Shown: positions 1-12,897, numbered from the stretch's first letter. The stretch is 64,000 bases of DNA from Chlamydiales bacterium (GCA_016185065.1 JACPOL010000008.1:496001-560000), one strand, 5' to 3'. Numbers and translations are program-made. Notes: generated from the letters alone by a model not told the origin.

Positions 1-287
<287 letters not shown>

Positions 288-328
288 CTAAAATTGAACT
301 TTTTTTTACCCAATCGGGCTTAAAGTGT

Positions 329-354
329 GTCTGCAGGACATCCGCCCTGCAGAC
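329..354 (-). promoter_or_regulatory. rpoB-rpoC intercistronic hairpin
   Basis: A perfect 9-bp stem (GTCTGCAGG at 329-337 against CCTGCAGAC at 346-354, 8-nt loop) lies immediately after the rpoB stop codon and before rpoC. No U tract follows it on the minus strand, so it is more likely an RNA-processing or stabilising element than a full terminator. The function is inferred; the stem is seen directly. Confidence 0.5.
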
Positions 355-361
355 AGCTCTT

Positions 362-4126
<3,765 letters not shown>

Positions 4127-4188
4127 CGATATGGCTCCTAAGTAGTGACTCACCAAAAAGATCAAACTGCAAATTTTTAAATACACAA

Positions 4189-4219
4189 GTGAGTAGGAGA
4201 GCAAAGTGCTCCTACTCAC
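4189..4219 (-). promoter_or_regulatory. rplL-rpoB intercistronic hairpin
   Basis: A perfect 11-bp stem (GTGAGTAGGAG at 4189-4199 with CTCCTACTCAC at 4209-4219, 9-nt loop) lies between the rplL stop and the rpoB start. On the minus strand it is followed by TTGTGTATTTAAAAATTTG, a weak U/A-rich run. In E. coli the same interval holds a partial terminator and an RNase III site that lower rpoBC expression relative to rplJL; the position suggests the same role here. The stem is seen; the attenuation is inferred. Confidence 0.65.
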
Positions 4220-4246
4220 CCATTAACTTCTCTAAAAACTAAGTAA

Positions 4247-4645
4247 TTACAGACCAGTTAGCGTTACTTTTCCGCCAGCAGCTGCAACTTTCTTAGAGAT
4301 CTCTTCAGCTTCAGCTTTCGCACAGCTCTCTTTGAGAACTTTTGGAGCGCCGTCGACGAGATCTTTCGCTTCTTTCAGTCCAAGACCTGTAGCTTCGCGA
4401 ACGACTTTAATTACGCCGATCTTCTTGTCAGCTGGAGTCTCTTCGAGAGTCACTTTGAATTCAGTTGACTCAGAAGCAGCAGCGCCTGCAGCAGCTTGAG
4501 GTGCAGCAGCAACCATCATCGGTGCAGCAGCAGCAGCGGCTTTTACGCCCCACTTGTCTTCTAAAGCTGCTTTCAGTTTTGACATATCCAACACGCTGAG
4601 TTGGCTTAGAGCTTCTACCAGTTGTTCTACGTTTTGTGTACTCAC
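4247..4645 (-). CDS. rplL: Ribosomal protein L7/L12
   Basis: Stalk protein of the large ribosomal subunit, 132 residues. The N-terminal dimerisation domain (about 1-34) is followed by the typical Ala/Gly-rich hinge (about 35-60, [18 protein letters not shown]) and the C-terminal domain with [19 protein letters not shown], which recruits GTPase translation factors. It lies 32 bp downstream of rplJ in the same direction. The expected stoichiometric excess over RpoB fits with the hairpin that follows the gene. Confidence 0.98.
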   Translation of the reverse strand: MSTQNVEQLVEALSQLSVLDMSKLKAALEDKWGVKAAAAAAPMMVAAAPQAAAGAAASESTEFKVTLEETPADKKIGVIKVVREATGLGLKEAKDLVDGAPKVLKESCAKAEAEEISKKVAAAGGKVTLTGL

Positions 4646-4677
4646 GGAATTACCTCACTTGATTAAAAAAAATAAAT

Positions 4678-5193
4678 TTATGAGCTGCTTTGACTCTTGT
4701 TTTCTACGCAATAAATAACACTTGTCAGAAGTGCCTGCATAACGGCAAGAGTCTGACCTAATGGAGCTTCCAGTGTAGCTAGGAATTGCGCGCGCATCTC
4801 GAGTTGAGATGGGAGCTTCGAAATCTGCTCTACATCTTTAGCAGAAACGATCTTCCCTTCAAATTGTCCACCGAGAACTTGAAATACCTCTGCATTCTCT
4901 TTCGAGAACTCGTAGAAAGCTTTTGTTGTTTGCACAACGTCAGCATCTGCAAAGACAACCCCGATATGACCTTTGAGAGTCTCACCATCCAAACTAATCC
5001 CAGCGGCCTGTGCAGCTTTTATTAGAATGCGTTTGCGTACGACTTCAAAGCTACCACCTGACTTACCAAGCGACTGCCTAAAATGAGCAGATACGTTTGG
5101 GCTCAAACGGCTATACTTTGTTAGAACGAAAGCTTTAGAGCTGTCGATCTTCTGTTTAATTTCATCTAGAAGCAGTTGTTTTTCTGGTCTCAT
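4678..5193 (-). CDS. rplJ: Ribosomal protein L10
   Basis: L10 anchors the L7/L12 dimers to 23S rRNA. The protein has 171 residues, normal for the family, with the N-terminal RNA-binding half (MRPEKQLLLDEIKQ, then KAFVLTKYSRLSPN) and a C-terminal helix that binds L12. It sits between rplA (14-bp gap) and rplL. No obvious L10 leader structure was searched for beyond the short spacer; autoregulation of rplJL through the leader is known in other bacteria but is not shown by this sequence. Confidence 0.96.
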   Translation of the reverse strand: MRPEKQLLLDEIKQKIDSSKAFVLTKYSRLSPNVSAHFRQSLGKSGGSFEVVRKRILIKAAQAAGISLDGETLKGHIGVVFADADVVQTTKAFYEFSKENAEVFQVLGGQFEGKIVSAKDVEQISKLPSQLEMRAQFLATLEAPLGQTLAVMQALLTSVIYCVENKSQSSS

Positions 5194-5207
5194 ATCGCCT
5201 TAGCCTT

Positions 5208-5906
5208 TCAAATCTCTGAAATTGAATTTAGATCGATCTTCAAACCAGGTCCCATCGTTGAGGCAAGCGACAGGGATTTGAGATAATGGCCCTTTGCTGT
5301 TGGCGGCTTCGCTCTCGAGATAGCCGTCAGCAGTGCGAGCGCGTTCTCTTTTAACTTATCAGTCGAGAATGAGAGTTTTCCCACGAGTGAGTTGACCACA
5401 CCGTGTTTATCGCTCTTAAACTCGATCTTGCCGGCTTTAGCTTCAACCACAGCTTTAGCTACGTCGGCAGTAACAGTTCCGGCCTTAGGTGTTGGCATCA
5501 ACCCACGCGGCCCAAGCACCTTACCCAGCTTTCCTACTTCGCGCATCATGTCTGGAGTAGAGATTAGTGCATCAAAATCGGTCCAACCGTTCTTGATCTT
5601 CTCTACGAGCTCATCATGCCCTGCAAAGTCAGCACCAGCATCTAGTGCTTCTTTAATTTTGTCTCCGCGCGCAATAACAACGAGAACTGTCTTTTTACCA
5701 GTGCCGTTAGGCAGTGAGACTGTTCCGCGTACTTGCTGATCAGACTTGCGGATATCGATTCCAGTTTTTAATGAAATTTCAACCGATTGGTCGAATTTCA
5801 CTCCTGGACACTTCTTTAGTACTTCAATAGCCTCATCGAGGTTGTAGGTCTTTTCGACTTCTACGAGTTTAGCTATCTGTTTTAATCGCTTGCTTTTATG
5901 CGCCAT
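5208..5906 (-). CDS. rplA: Ribosomal protein L1
   Basis: L1 binds 23S rRNA at the mobile L1 stalk near the E site. The protein has 232 residues, with the family signature [20 protein letters not shown] around residues 128-147. It is separated from rplK by 2 bp, and translational coupling is likely. Nothing unusual is seen in the sequence. Confidence 0.97.
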   Translation of the reverse strand: MAHKSKRLKQIAKLVEVEKTYNLDEAIEVLKKCPGVKFDQSVEISLKTGIDIRKSDQQVRGTVSLPNGTGKKTVLVVIARGDKIKEALDAGADFAGHDELVEKIKNGWTDFDALISTPDMMREVGKLGKVLGPRGLMPTPKAGTVTADVAKAVVEAKAGKIEFKSDKHGVVNSLVGKLSFSTDKLKENALALLTAISRAKPPTAKGHYLKSLSLASTMGPGLKIDLNSISEI

Positions 5907-5908
5907 GT

Positions 5909-6337
5909 TTAACCTTCTACTATGTCTACACCCATCGAACGAGCTGTTCCCATGACTAGCTGCATCGCTGCCTCTTCAGAAGTAACGCGCATGTCCTGGT
6001 ATTTTTGTTTAGCGATCTGTCTAACTTGCGATTTAGTCAGCTTTCCAACTTTATCGCGGTTAGGCACCTTAGAACCCGACTCGAGTCCGCAGGCTTTTAA
6101 AATCATCCTGGAGACTGGAGGCTGTTTGGTGACAAAGGTAAAGGACTTGTCCGCATAAACGGAGATGATGACAGGGAGAATATCTCCTGCCTTGTCCTGT
6201 GTCTTAGCATTGAAATCTTTGCAGAAAGCCATAATGTTAATACCTGCGCCGCCCAATGCTGGACCGATTGGTGGGGCCGGGTTGGCTTTTCCTGCTGGAA
6301 TCTGCAGTTTGATCGTTTTTACGAGTTTTTTTGCCAT
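5909..6337 (-). CDS. rplK: Ribosomal protein L11
   Basis: L11 forms the GTPase-associated centre with 23S rRNA helices 43-44. The 142-residue protein has the diagnostic N-terminal stretch [20 protein letters not shown] and the C-terminal rRNA-binding domain. It lies between nusG (15 bp upstream) and rplA (2 bp downstream), the usual nusG-rplK-rplA order. Confidence 0.98.
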   Translation of the reverse strand: MAKKLVKTIKLQIPAGKANPAPPIGPALGGAGINIMAFCKDFNAKTQDKAGDILPVIISVYADKSFTFVTKQPPVSRMILKACGLESGSKVPNRDKVGKLTKSQVRQIAKQKYQDMRVTSEEAAMQLVMGTARSMGVDIVEG

Positions 6338-6352
6338 TTTACTCTTTCCTTA

Positions 6353-6901
6353 TTAACTCACTTCTGTTTCTGCAGGAACCAGTTCTACCTGCCAAAATTC
6401 TAAATCATCAACTCGTGTCTCTCTTCCGAAAATTGAGACCATTACGCTGAGTCTTCCTTTGTCGAGGAAGATCTCGCTTACAACGCCGATGAAGTTGACG
6501 AATACGCCGTCTGTAATCTTAACTTTGTCGCCTGGGGCGATATTATGTTTAGAAACGACGCCCTTCTTCTTCTCTTCGAGCTCTTGCAGGATCTGATCGA
6601 CCTCATGCTGAGCGAGAGGAGAGGGCTTCTCGCCTCCTAAAAACTCTAAAACACCATTTGTGTTCTTTACATACATCCAAGAGTCATCTGTCAAATTCAG
6701 CTTAACGAGGATGTAGCCGGGCCAGAGCTTCTTTTCGCTAACTTTCTGCTGGCCGCCCTTCACTTCAGAGACGTTTTCTGTAGGAACGAGAACCTCTTCT
6801 ACTAGTTCCGCCATCCCCTTTGACTCACGGTTCTCCTCCAGCGCCTTTTTCACGCGCTTCTCTTGACCGGAGACGACCTGGACCACATACCATTTATGCA
6901 T
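6353..6901 (-). CDS. nusG: Transcription elongation/antitermination factor NusG
   Basis: NusG binds RNA polymerase through its NGN domain and connects it to Rho or the ribosome through its KOW domain. The 182-residue protein starts MHKWYVVQVVSGQEKRVK, with WPGYILVKL in the NGN domain (around residue 61) and a KOW motif near residues 126-150 (PGDKVKITDGVFVNFIGVV). Length and context, between secE and rplK, are standard. Confidence 0.97.
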   Translation of the reverse strand: MHKWYVVQVVSGQEKRVKKALEENRESKGMAELVEEVLVPTENVSEVKGGQQKVSEKKLWPGYILVKLNLTDDSWMYVKNTNGVLEFLGGEKPSPLAQHEVDQILQELEEKKKGVVSKHNIAPGDKVKITDGVFVNFIGVVSEIFLDKGRLSVMVSIFGRETRVDDLEFWQVELVPAETEVS

Positions 6902-6913
6902 TTCTCTTCCTCT

Positions 6914-7165
6914 TTACCCGAAAATCAAGTGAGCTACTCGACTAACTAATTGCAGACTTCCCTTAATAACGAGATCCACTACGTAAATACCAAGTCCAAA
7001 AGAAAAGGTTGTAAGAAGAACAATCTTTGTAAAGAACTTGAGCTCTTCTCTTGTTGTCCAGCTTACTTTCTTGAGTTCTTCTTTGAACTCGCGAACTACC
7101 GATACAATTTTAGACCGGGTTGTCTCTGACTTCACTGTGGTCTCTTGAAATTCTGTATCAATCAT
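6914..7165 (-). CDS. secE: Preprotein translocase subunit SecE
   Basis: SecE is the small essential subunit of the SecYEG channel. The protein has 83 residues with one predicted membrane segment near the C-terminus (IVLLTTFSFGLGIYVVDLVI, about residues 46-66), preceded by the amphipathic helix with VSWTTREEL, typical of single-span SecE. It precedes nusG by 12 bp. The channel is relevant here because many proteins encoded downstream carry Sec signal peptides. Confidence 0.95.
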   Translation of the reverse strand: MIDTEFQETTVKSETTRSKIVSVVREFKEELKKVSWTTREELKFFTKIVLLTTFSFGLGIYVVDLVIKGSLQLVSRVAHLIFG

Positions 7166-7209
7166 CGTTCACTACTTAATTTTACCCTACTATCTTCACT
7201 CACCTAAAA

Positions 7210-7282
7210 CGAGTGCGGAGGGACTCGAACCCCCGACCAGCGGCTTTGGAGACCGCTGCTCTACCAACTGAGCTACACACCC
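7210..7282 (-). tRNA. tRNA-Trp (CCA)
   Basis: A full 73-nt cloverleaf can be folded on the minus strand. The acceptor stem is GGGTGTG/CGCACTC with two G-U pairs, the D stem GCTC/GAGC, the anticodon loop CTCCAAA (anticodon CCA), the T loop TTCGAGT and the discriminator G73. The 3' CCA is not encoded. The gene sits between tuf and secE, as in other chlamydiae. Confidence 0.97.
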
Positions 7283-7305
7283 ACAAGCGCACAGCTTGTT
7301 AAATC

Positions 7306-7332
7306 TCTTCGCGGCCTTTACGACCGCGAAGA
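7306..7332 (-). promoter_or_regulatory. tuf-tRNA-Trp intercistronic hairpin
   Basis: A 9-bp stem (TCTTCGCGG at 7306-7314 with CCGCGAAGA at 7324-7332, 9-nt loop) follows the tuf stop by 14 nt. The minus-strand continuation GATTTAACAAG is only weakly U-rich, so read-through into tRNA-Trp and secE is plausible. It may separate the very high tuf message from the rest of the operon; this is inferred. Confidence 0.5.
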
Positions 7333-7346
7333 AATATCTCAGCTGC

Positions 7347-8531
7347 TTACTGCAGAATCTTGGTAACTGTACCAGCACCAATTGTTCTGCCGCCTTCGCG
7401 AATCGCAAAACGCATTCCTTCTTCCATCGCGATCGGGTGAATCAGTTCACCGATCAGCTCAACGTTGTCACCTGGCATCACCATCTCTACGCCTTCTGGC
7501 AGAGTGACTGTTCCTGTAACGTCAGTTGTACGGAAGTAGAATTGCGGACGGTATCCGGTGAAGAATGGCTTGTGGCGACCGCCCTCTTCTTTATTCAGAA
7601 CGTAGATCGTCCCTTTAAACTTAGTGTGCGGCTTGCATGTTCCTGGAGCTACGAGCACCATTCCGCGCTCGATGTCGTTCTTCTCAAGACCACGGAGAAG
7701 AATACCGACGTTCTCACCAGCACGAGCTTCGTCGAGAAGCTTGTTGAACATCTCAAGACCTGTAACAACAGTGTCTCGTGTTTCGCGAATTCCGACGAGT
7801 TGGAGCTTATCGTTAACTTTTACGATACCGCGCTCAACTCTACCTGTCGCTACTGTTCCACGACCAGAAATAGAGAAGACGTCCTCAACTGGCATCAGGA
7901 ATGGCTTGTCTGTTTCACGAGTTGGAGTTGGGATCTTTTCATCCACAACTTTCATCAGTTCTTTAATAGACTCAACATACTTCGCATCACCTTCGAGAGC
8001 TTTTAAAGCAGAACCGCGGATGATAGGTACATCTTTGTAGCCGCGAGACTCGAGAAGCTCTGTGAGCTCCATTTCTACGAGCTCAACGAGCTCTTCGTCG
8101 CCCTTGCCGATCATGTCCATCTTGTTCAAGAAGACAACGATAGCAGGAACGCCTACTTGGCGAGCCAAGAGGATGTGCTCTTTCGTTTGAGGCATCGCGC
8201 CGTCTGTTGCAGCAACCACGAGAATAGCGCCGTCCATCTGAGCGGCACCTGTGATCATGTTTTTAACATAGTCGGCGTGGCCAGGGCAGTCTACGTGAGC
8301 GTAGTGACGCTTCTCTGTCTCGTATTCCACGTGGCTGGCGTTGATTGTAATACCACGCGCTTTTTCTTCAGGCGTGTTGTCGATCGATGCGTAGTCGCGG
8401 TATTTTGCTTTTCCGCCTTCCGCTAATACTTTTGTAATTGCCGCAGTAAGGGAGGTTTTACCATGGTCGACGTGACCGATGGTTCCGATATTGACGTGCG
8501 GTTTATTCCTTTGGAACGTTTCTTTTGCCAT
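7347..8531 (-). CDS. tuf: Elongation factor Tu
   Basis: EF-Tu is the GTPase that delivers aminoacyl-tRNA to the ribosome. The protein has 394 residues, the standard length, with G1 GHVDHGKT (about 19-26), G2 ARGITI, G3 DCPGHADY and G4 NKMD motifs all intact. The ribosome-binding site is strong (GGAGG, 8 nt before the ATG). The gene is flanked by tRNA-Thr upstream and tRNA-Trp downstream. Confidence 0.99.
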   Translation of the reverse strand: MAKETFQRNKPHVNIGTIGHVDHGKTSLTAAITKVLAEGGKAKYRDYASIDNTPEEKARGITINASHVEYETEKRHYAHVDCPGHADYVKNMITGAAQMDGAILVVAATDGAMPQTKEHILLARQVGVPAIVVFLNKMDMIGKGDEELVELVEMELTELLESRGYKDVPIIRGSALKALEGDAKYVESIKELMKVVDEKIPTPTRETDKPFLMPVEDVFSISGRGTVATGRVERGIVKVNDKLQLVGIRETRDTVVTGLEMFNKLLDEARAGENVGILLRGLEKNDIERGMVLVAPGTCKPHTKFKGTIYVLNKEEGGRHKPFFTGYRPQFYFRTTDVTGTVTLPEGVEMVMPGDNVELIGELIHPIAMEEGMRFAIREGGRTIGAGTVTKILQ

Positions 8532-8603
8532 TATAGCATCCTCCGTTAGGGATCCTGTCTGTAGTTAAAAGAGTGAATAAAAACACTTAAGCGTTACGCC
8601 TTT

Positions 8604-8674
8604 GCCCAGAATAGGAATCGAACCTACGACCTTTTGCTTACCATGCAAGTGCTCTACCACTGAGCTATCTGGGC
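8604..8674 (-). tRNA. tRNA-Thr (GGT)
   Basis: A 71-nt cloverleaf folds on the minus strand. The acceptor stem is GCCCAGA/TCTGGGC with discriminator A73, the D stem GCTC/GAGC with a short loop, the anticodon loop ATGGTAA (anticodon GGT), and the T arm GTAGG TTCGATT CCTAT. The outermost anticodon-stem pair is a C-A mismatch. It lies just upstream of tuf. Confidence 0.96.
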
Positions 8675-8865
8675 GTTTACGGCTTAACTCCATCTTCTGC
8701 TGTGCACCTAAATTTGCTATCCTTCGGGGCCTGTCCTAGAGTCTGTTTACCAACTTCGAAGCAATGCAAAACATTAAATTGTCATTGAAAGCTGCCAAGA
8801 TTAGTCGCCAAAGAAAATAAAATCAAGGCGAATATTCCTAGGGCCTAAAAAATTTTCCAATCCAG

Positions 8866-9084
8866 CTACTTCTGGCGATAAATAATGCGCGCTTTTGTCA
8901 AATCGTAAGGAGACATTTCCACAGTAACGACGTCTCCAACAAGGACGCGAATATTTCGCATACGCATTTTTCCGCACAGATGCGCCAAGACCGTCATCCC
9001 GTTTTCCAGGACGACTCGGAAGGTCATATTAGGAAGAAGCTCTTCGATCTTCCCGTCAATTTTAATTGTGTCTTCTTTGGGCAT
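8866..9084 (-). CDS. infA: Translation initiation factor IF-1
   Basis: IF-1 is an S1/OB-fold protein that binds the ribosomal A site during initiation. I choose the start at 9084 ([13 protein letters not shown]), giving 72 residues, the family's usual size; the longer frame opening at 9207 adds an unrelated tail read from the inverted repeat upstream. The OB-fold motif [20 protein letters not shown], near the C-terminus, is clear. There is no good Shine-Dalgarno site before the ATG. The gene is first in the block that continues with tRNA-Thr and tuf after a 191-bp spacer in which I see no gene. Confidence 0.95.
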   Translation of the reverse strand: MPKEDTIKIDGKIEELLPNMTFRVVLENGMTVLAHLCGKMRMRNIRVLVGDVVTVEMSPYDLTKARIIYRQK

Positions 9085-9174
9085 ACAAAAATAATTCTTA
9101 AAATACGCGTATTGCAAAGATGAAACTGGATTCCAGCTATTTAAGTCAAGCATCTTGAGAAGAAGCAAGCGCAA

Positions 9175-9295
9175 GAGAAGATCGGGCGCGGGCACGCACG
9201 CGGGCACGTTTACGATTAAAGAAAGATTTAATAGATCTCACTCTTCGCTCTCTTTCGTGAACGCGCCCGTGTGCGTGCCCGCGCCCGGTCTTCTT
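9175..9295. repeat. Compound inverted repeat 1 (GC-rich)
   Basis: Two 36-nt arms (9175-9210 and 9260-9295) are inverted copies with 32 of 36 positions matching; three of the four differences can still form G-U pairs on one strand or the other. The arms are built from repeated CGGGCACG/CGCGGGCA words. The 49-nt loop contains a small inner hairpin (ATTAAA/TTTAAT). The element lies between the divergent genes infA and sufE, so it is not placed as a terminator for either. Confidence 0.85.
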
Positions 9296-9308
9296 CCTTC
9301 CCCCATTG

Positions 9309-9335
9309 TTGATTATTGTTGACGCAAGGTATAAT
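9309..9335 (+). promoter_or_regulatory. Candidate sufE promoter with near-leaderless start
   Basis: A perfect -10 hexamer TATAAT (9330-9335) lies only 6 nt before the sufE ATG at 9342. A -35-like TTGATT (9309-9314, 15-nt spacer) or TTGTTG (9306-9311, 18-nt spacer) lies upstream. Transcription from this promoter would begin at or within the first codons, giving a leaderless or nearly leaderless message. Predicted from sequence only. Confidence 0.4.
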
Positions 9336-9341
9336 ACTTGC

Positions 9342-9782
9342 ATGAACGAGACCTTTCAATCCTGTTTAACAAAGCAGAGCGAGATTAAAAAACTTTTTTC
9401 AAGCTGCAAAACGGCTGAAGAGAAGTATCAAAAAATCATTGAGATGGGCCGCGCGCTCCCCTCCTTTCCAGAAGAGTGGAAGAGAGAGGAGAATCTCGTC
9501 GCTGGCTGTCAGAGCCAGGTCTTCCTCCACGTCGAGCTGAAAGAAAATAAACTATTTTTTTACGCCTCATCCGAAGCGCTGATCTCAGCAGGCCTCGTCG
9601 CCTTACTACTCGCCGCCTATCATATGGAACCGCCAGAGGCAGTAATCGGCTGCCCACCCACTTTTCTCGAAGAGCTCGGTATTCAGACTGCCCTCACCCC
9701 TGGTCGCTCGCACGGACTATCCAGCATCCTGCTCCGCATGAAGAGAGAGGCAGTAAAGTTTTTACTCACACACAAAAGTTAG
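9342..9782 (+). CDS. sufE: SufE-family sulfur acceptor
   Basis: SufE-type proteins accept persulfide sulfur from a SufS-type cysteine desulfurase for iron-sulfur cluster assembly. The 146-residue protein contains the signature VAGCQSQVF with the acceptor cysteine near residue 56 and the ISAGLVALLL and GLSSIL segments typical of the family. I choose the ATG at 9342; an in-frame TTG at 9306 lies within the predicted promoter. It is divergent from infA. The Suf partners are not in this window. Confidence 0.88.
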   Translation: MNETFQSCLTKQSEIKKLFSSCKTAEEKYQKIIEMGRALPSFPEEWKREENLVAGCQSQVFLHVELKENKLFFYASSEALISAGLVALLLAAYHMEPPEAVIGCPPTFLEELGIQTALTPGRSHGLSSILLRMKREAVKFLLTHKS

Positions 9783-9839
9783 ACGTGTATTTTTAACCGA
9801 TTTTTCATTATTATATAACGACTTTAATAGAGGTTAATC

Positions 9840-10883
9840 ATGGCTACAGCGACTCCTGCATTGGACCCAACCGCTAGAAATCTAAATTTAGATTTTAAAC
9901 GCGTAGAAGAAGACCACTCTGGCGATTCTAAAGGCGGTGGAGGTGCAGGCGTAATGGCTACACCCACATTTAACCGTTACGTTGAGCTTCTGCCCAATCT
10001 CGACCACCTCTGGTGGGAGTCGACCTACAACTGGGCTGGTCTCGCCGTTCAAGTTATTTATATTATTGCTGCTGTTGCAGCGACAATCCTCGCAGGGCTT
10101 TTGGAGCCCGTCTATATACCCCTCGTTGGCATGTTGGCACTGATCTATGCGGAAGATATCTACACTAAAGGAGCTGGCTTCTTCTATCAGCTCGCTGCAG
10201 CAGAAAAGAGAATGGCTGAGGTAGAGTGCGGAGTTCATGAGAAACTAAAAACAGATTGCTATGTCGCCATAGCCCAAATGAAAGTTTCTGCACCGCTAGA
10301 GTTTCGATCTGGCAAACTTGAAACGCTAGCTCCTGTTATCGCTAGGGCCCTCTACTGGACCGAGCGCCATGATAAGCTCTTCCAAGAGCAGCTCCAATTA
10401 ACTCAAAAAGTTGAAAACGCTGCAGCTCAACCGATTGCGAATCACAATGAACTTGAGGCAGACTTAAAATTGCGCACTCAAGTTATTGCAACACGTGAGA
10501 ACATGCTGATCGCAAAGGTTCATGCAGCCTACTTCCGTGCGATCGTAATCAACCCCTATCTGAAGGGTGATATCCATACAAACGTCTCTAGAGCGGCGAG
10601 AGACCCAAGCGCTCTCTGCACGATCGATCCAATTGCAGCTCCACTTCTGGTGCACGATCGCGGACTCTCTGCATCTTTACAGGTCCCGCTGCGTTTTCCC
10701 GTTTTTCTTGAGACTCGCGACAAGAAACAACTTCTAAGAGAACGCGTAGCAAACTTGGCGATCGACGAGATCACAAAAGAACTTTTAGATGTCAGTGATA
10801 CAAGCACTGAATCAGAGCTGAGGCCGCTACAAGGCGCTGAACCTGGAACGGCTCCTTCAGAATCTCAAGAAGGAAAGGGATAG
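9840..10883 (+). CDS. Inc-like membrane protein, unknown
   Basis: I do not recognise a family. The 347-residue protein has a hydrophilic N-terminus, a Gly-rich linker (KGGGGAGV, about 31-38), then a closely spaced pair of hydrophobic segments at about residues 66-102 (WAGLAVQVIYIIAAVAATIL and LVGMLALIYA), followed by a long helical, soluble C-terminal part. A short bilobed hydrophobic hairpin is the hallmark of chlamydial inclusion-membrane proteins, so an Inc-type role is possible but unproven. The start has AGAGG 6 nt upstream. Its 3' end overlaps the convergent HEAT-repeat gene by 92 nt. Confidence 0.75.
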   Translation: MATATPALDPTARNLNLDFKRVEEDHSGDSKGGGGAGVMATPTFNRYVELLPNLDHLWWESTYNWAGLAVQVIYIIAAVAATILAGLLEPVYIPLVGMLALIYAEDIYTKGAGFFYQLAAAEKRMAEVECGVHEKLKTDCYVAIAQMKVSAPLEFRSGKLETLAPVIARALYWTERHDKLFQEQLQLTQKVENAAAQPIANHNELEADLKLRTQVIATRENMLIAKVHAAYFRAIVINPYLKGDIHTNVSRAARDPSALCTIDPIAAPLLVHDRGLSASLQVPLRFPVFLETRDKKQLLRERVANLAIDEITKELLDVSDTSTESELRPLQGAEPGTAPSESQEGKG

Positions 10884-12540
10884 AGCTGCGGTCTCCGACG
10901 TGGCCTATCGCCTCTAATATATAGAGCTTCATCTCGCGGTTCATCCGCGGGTAGATCTCTTGCAGCACCTTGATGGCAGAGCTCTCTCCGCCCAGGATGG
11001 CCATGATGAAGGCCGCCTGCATACGGATCTTCGGATCGGAGTCTTCAAGCAGCGCTTCGACAAGGGTTAAACACTCATCACTCCCCTCTTCTATCAGAGT
11101 GGCAGCTGCCGCTCCACTCACTCCCCAAGTCTGATTTTTCAAAAATCCTTTTACCGCGTCGACAGCTTTGGGATAGCGCATGATGCTGAGCACCGAGAGA
11201 AGATCGAGCTTCACAAGCTGGTCGACAACCATCGGGTAGTGCGGGATGTGTTCGATGTGGCTAACTCTAGAAGGGCTGAGAGTGCGAAAGAGAGGATTGA
11301 GGTGGTTATCCCACATCCAGAGCTCCTTCTGCTCTTTTGCAAAAAGGGAGTAGAGCACGTCGCACGCCTGCTTCGTCTCCTGCCTAAGCCCGATAAGCCC
11401 CATAGCCAGATTGACCTGCACGTAGGGATCGCTGCTCTGTCTGATTAGATCTTTTGCAATCCCCAGTCCCTGCACACCAGAGAAGGCAACAGCAGCGGAC
11501 GCGAGGCGCCGCATCTGCGGATCGCGCTCCTGAATCCACGCTCTGAGGCGCTCCTCTCCCACCTTCTCTCCATTTACGAGCGCCACCCATGCCGCTGTGA
11601 TTGCAACCTGGGGTGTAGAGTCGTTGAGAGAGGGTGTAATGATCTCAAGGATCGGCTTTGGAGAGCCGCGCAGATCAAGGAGCCCTAAACAGTTGAGAGC
11701 GGCAAGCCTGACCTCAAATGAGGTGTCATTCAAAAGAGGAAAGAGATCCTCGATGCGCTCGTGAAGCTCTAGGTGGGCGATAATCTGACAGGCGAGCTCT
11801 CTAAGGCCAGCTCTTTTGCTCCGCAGTAGCTGATCGAGATCGGCCTTCTCCACCTTCTCATACATATTGACAAGAGCAAGCATCGCGTAGCCGCGCTCCT
11901 CGATTAACGTCCTCGGATTGGCGATAAGCTCTTTTAATAGCTCTTGCGCAGCGGCAATATTCAGCTGCCCCACCGCCTTAATCACCTCAAGTCGCACATA
12001 CCAGACCTTCTCCTCTTTAAGCATACGAAGGAGCTCATCTCGAAGAGGCGCATCTCCAAAAGCCGCTGCAAGTCGCACGGTCATGGCACGTAGCCAGGAG
12101 TTTGTGCTGCGCAGCTCTTTTAATAGCAGAGGAACCGCTTTAGCATCGCGCGTCGCACAGGCTCCCAGAAGAGAGCTAAACTTCACCATCGGCTGAGACG
12201 AGGTGTCCCCCTTGTTGAGCACTCCCCAAGCGAGCATCTCCAGCATAAATCTCTCATCGGGCTTCATGCCAAACTGGGTCGTCGCTCTTTTCCACTCTTC
12301 GATCGCATCGATCTCATCCCCCTTTTCACAAAGTGCGCGAATCAGGGAAATCTGGAGCATCTTGGATTCAGGAAAGAGGAGCTTGCCGCGCTTTGCCTCT
12401 TCAACTGCCGAGTAGGGATCGCGCAAAAGAAGATGGGCAGAGACTCTCCGGCCCGCCTCTTCGGGCGTGCCTAGATCGGGATCGTATGCGATGAGCAAGC
12501 ACGGAATGGCGAAACACACAACAGAGAGAAGTGCCCTCAT
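10792..12540 (-). CDS. Exported HEAT-repeat protein
   Basis: A 582-residue protein with an N-terminal signal peptide (MRALLSVVCFAIPCLLIAYD) followed by many ~30-residue helical pairs such as VRLAALNCLGLLDL, PQVAITAAWVALVNG and PKIRMQAAFIMAILGG, typical of HEAT/PBS-lyase-like repeats. The start at 12540 is chosen because it begins the signal peptide. The order HEAT protein-HIT-MYG1 matches, from memory, the CT384-CT385-CT386 region of Chlamydia trachomatis. HEAT solenoids usually act as protein-binding scaffolds; the partner is unknown. It overlaps the convergent gene at 9840-10883 by 92 nt. Confidence 0.85.
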   Translation of the reverse strand: MRALLSVVCFAIPCLLIAYDPDLGTPEEAGRRVSAHLLLRDPYSAVEEAKRGKLLFPESKMLQISLIRALCEKGDEIDAIEEWKRATTQFGMKPDERFMLEMLAWGVLNKGDTSSQPMVKFSSLLGACATRDAKAVPLLLKELRSTNSWLRAMTVRLAAAFGDAPLRDELLRMLKEEKVWYVRLEVIKAVGQLNIAAAQELLKELIANPRTLIEERGYAMLALVNMYEKVEKADLDQLLRSKRAGLRELACQIIAHLELHERIEDLFPLLNDTSFEVRLAALNCLGLLDLRGSPKPILEIITPSLNDSTPQVAITAAWVALVNGEKVGEERLRAWIQERDPQMRRLASAAVAFSGVQGLGIAKDLIRQSSDPYVQVNLAMGLIGLRQETKQACDVLYSLFAKEQKELWMWDNHLNPLFRTLSPSRVSHIEHIPHYPMVVDQLVKLDLLSVLSIMRYPKAVDAVKGFLKNQTWGVSGAAAATLIEEGSDECLTLVEALLEDSDPKIRMQAAFIMAILGGESSAIKVLQEIYPRMNREMKLYILEAIGHVGDRSSIPFLLEILKEPFQVQRLVAASALIQCLYH

Positions 12541-12547
12541 TGCAATA

Positions 12548-12889
12548 TCACCCCACTCCAAAATGGGACATGCGCTCTCCACCTAATAAGTGGAAGTGGA
12601 GATGAAAGACAGTCTGGCCGGCATCCGCTCCACTATTCGTAAGAAGCCTGTAGCCATCCTCGATTTTAAACTCTTTTGCAAGCTTCTGCGCCACTTGGAC
12701 AATCTCAGCAATGAGAGGGAGGTCTTCTTCTTTCACCTCATGCAGACAGGTGATCTCCTTTTTTGGCATGATCAGAATGTGCACAGGAGCTGCAGGTGCG
12801 ATATCTTCAATCGCGAGAATCCGCTCGTTTTCGAACACTTTTTTCGAGGGAATCTCACCTCGGATGATCTTAGAAAAGATACTGACCAT
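12548..12889 (-). CDS. HIT-family nucleotide hydrolase
   Basis: Histidine-triad purine nucleoside phosphoramidase of the HinT type, 113 residues. The domain opens MVSIFSKIIRGEIPSKKV and ends with the catalytic triad HLHFHLLGG. The start at 12889 is favoured because GAGAGG precedes it by about 4 nt; an alternative TTG at 12901 would overlap the stop of the upstream gene. It lies 8 nt after the MYG1-like gene and is likely cotranscribed with it. Confidence 0.94.
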   Translation of the reverse strand: MVSIFSKIIRGEIPSKKVFENERILAIEDIAPAAPVHILIMPKKEITCLHEVKEEDLPLIAEIVQVAQKLAKEFKIEDGYRLLTNSGADAGQTVFHLHFHLLGGERMSHFGVG

Positions 12890-12897
12890 TTTACCTC

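Noticed and set aside
4127..4219. Longer rpoB start at 4219
   Set aside because: The extra 31 residues are hydrophobic and unlike any RpoB, they cross an 11-bp hairpin, and the start at 4126 has a good ribosome-binding site.
9146..9343. Small Arg-rich reading frame on the minus strand
   Set aside because: It is read through inverted repeat 1 and overlaps the infA leader and the sufE promoter; composition comes from the GC-rich repeat.
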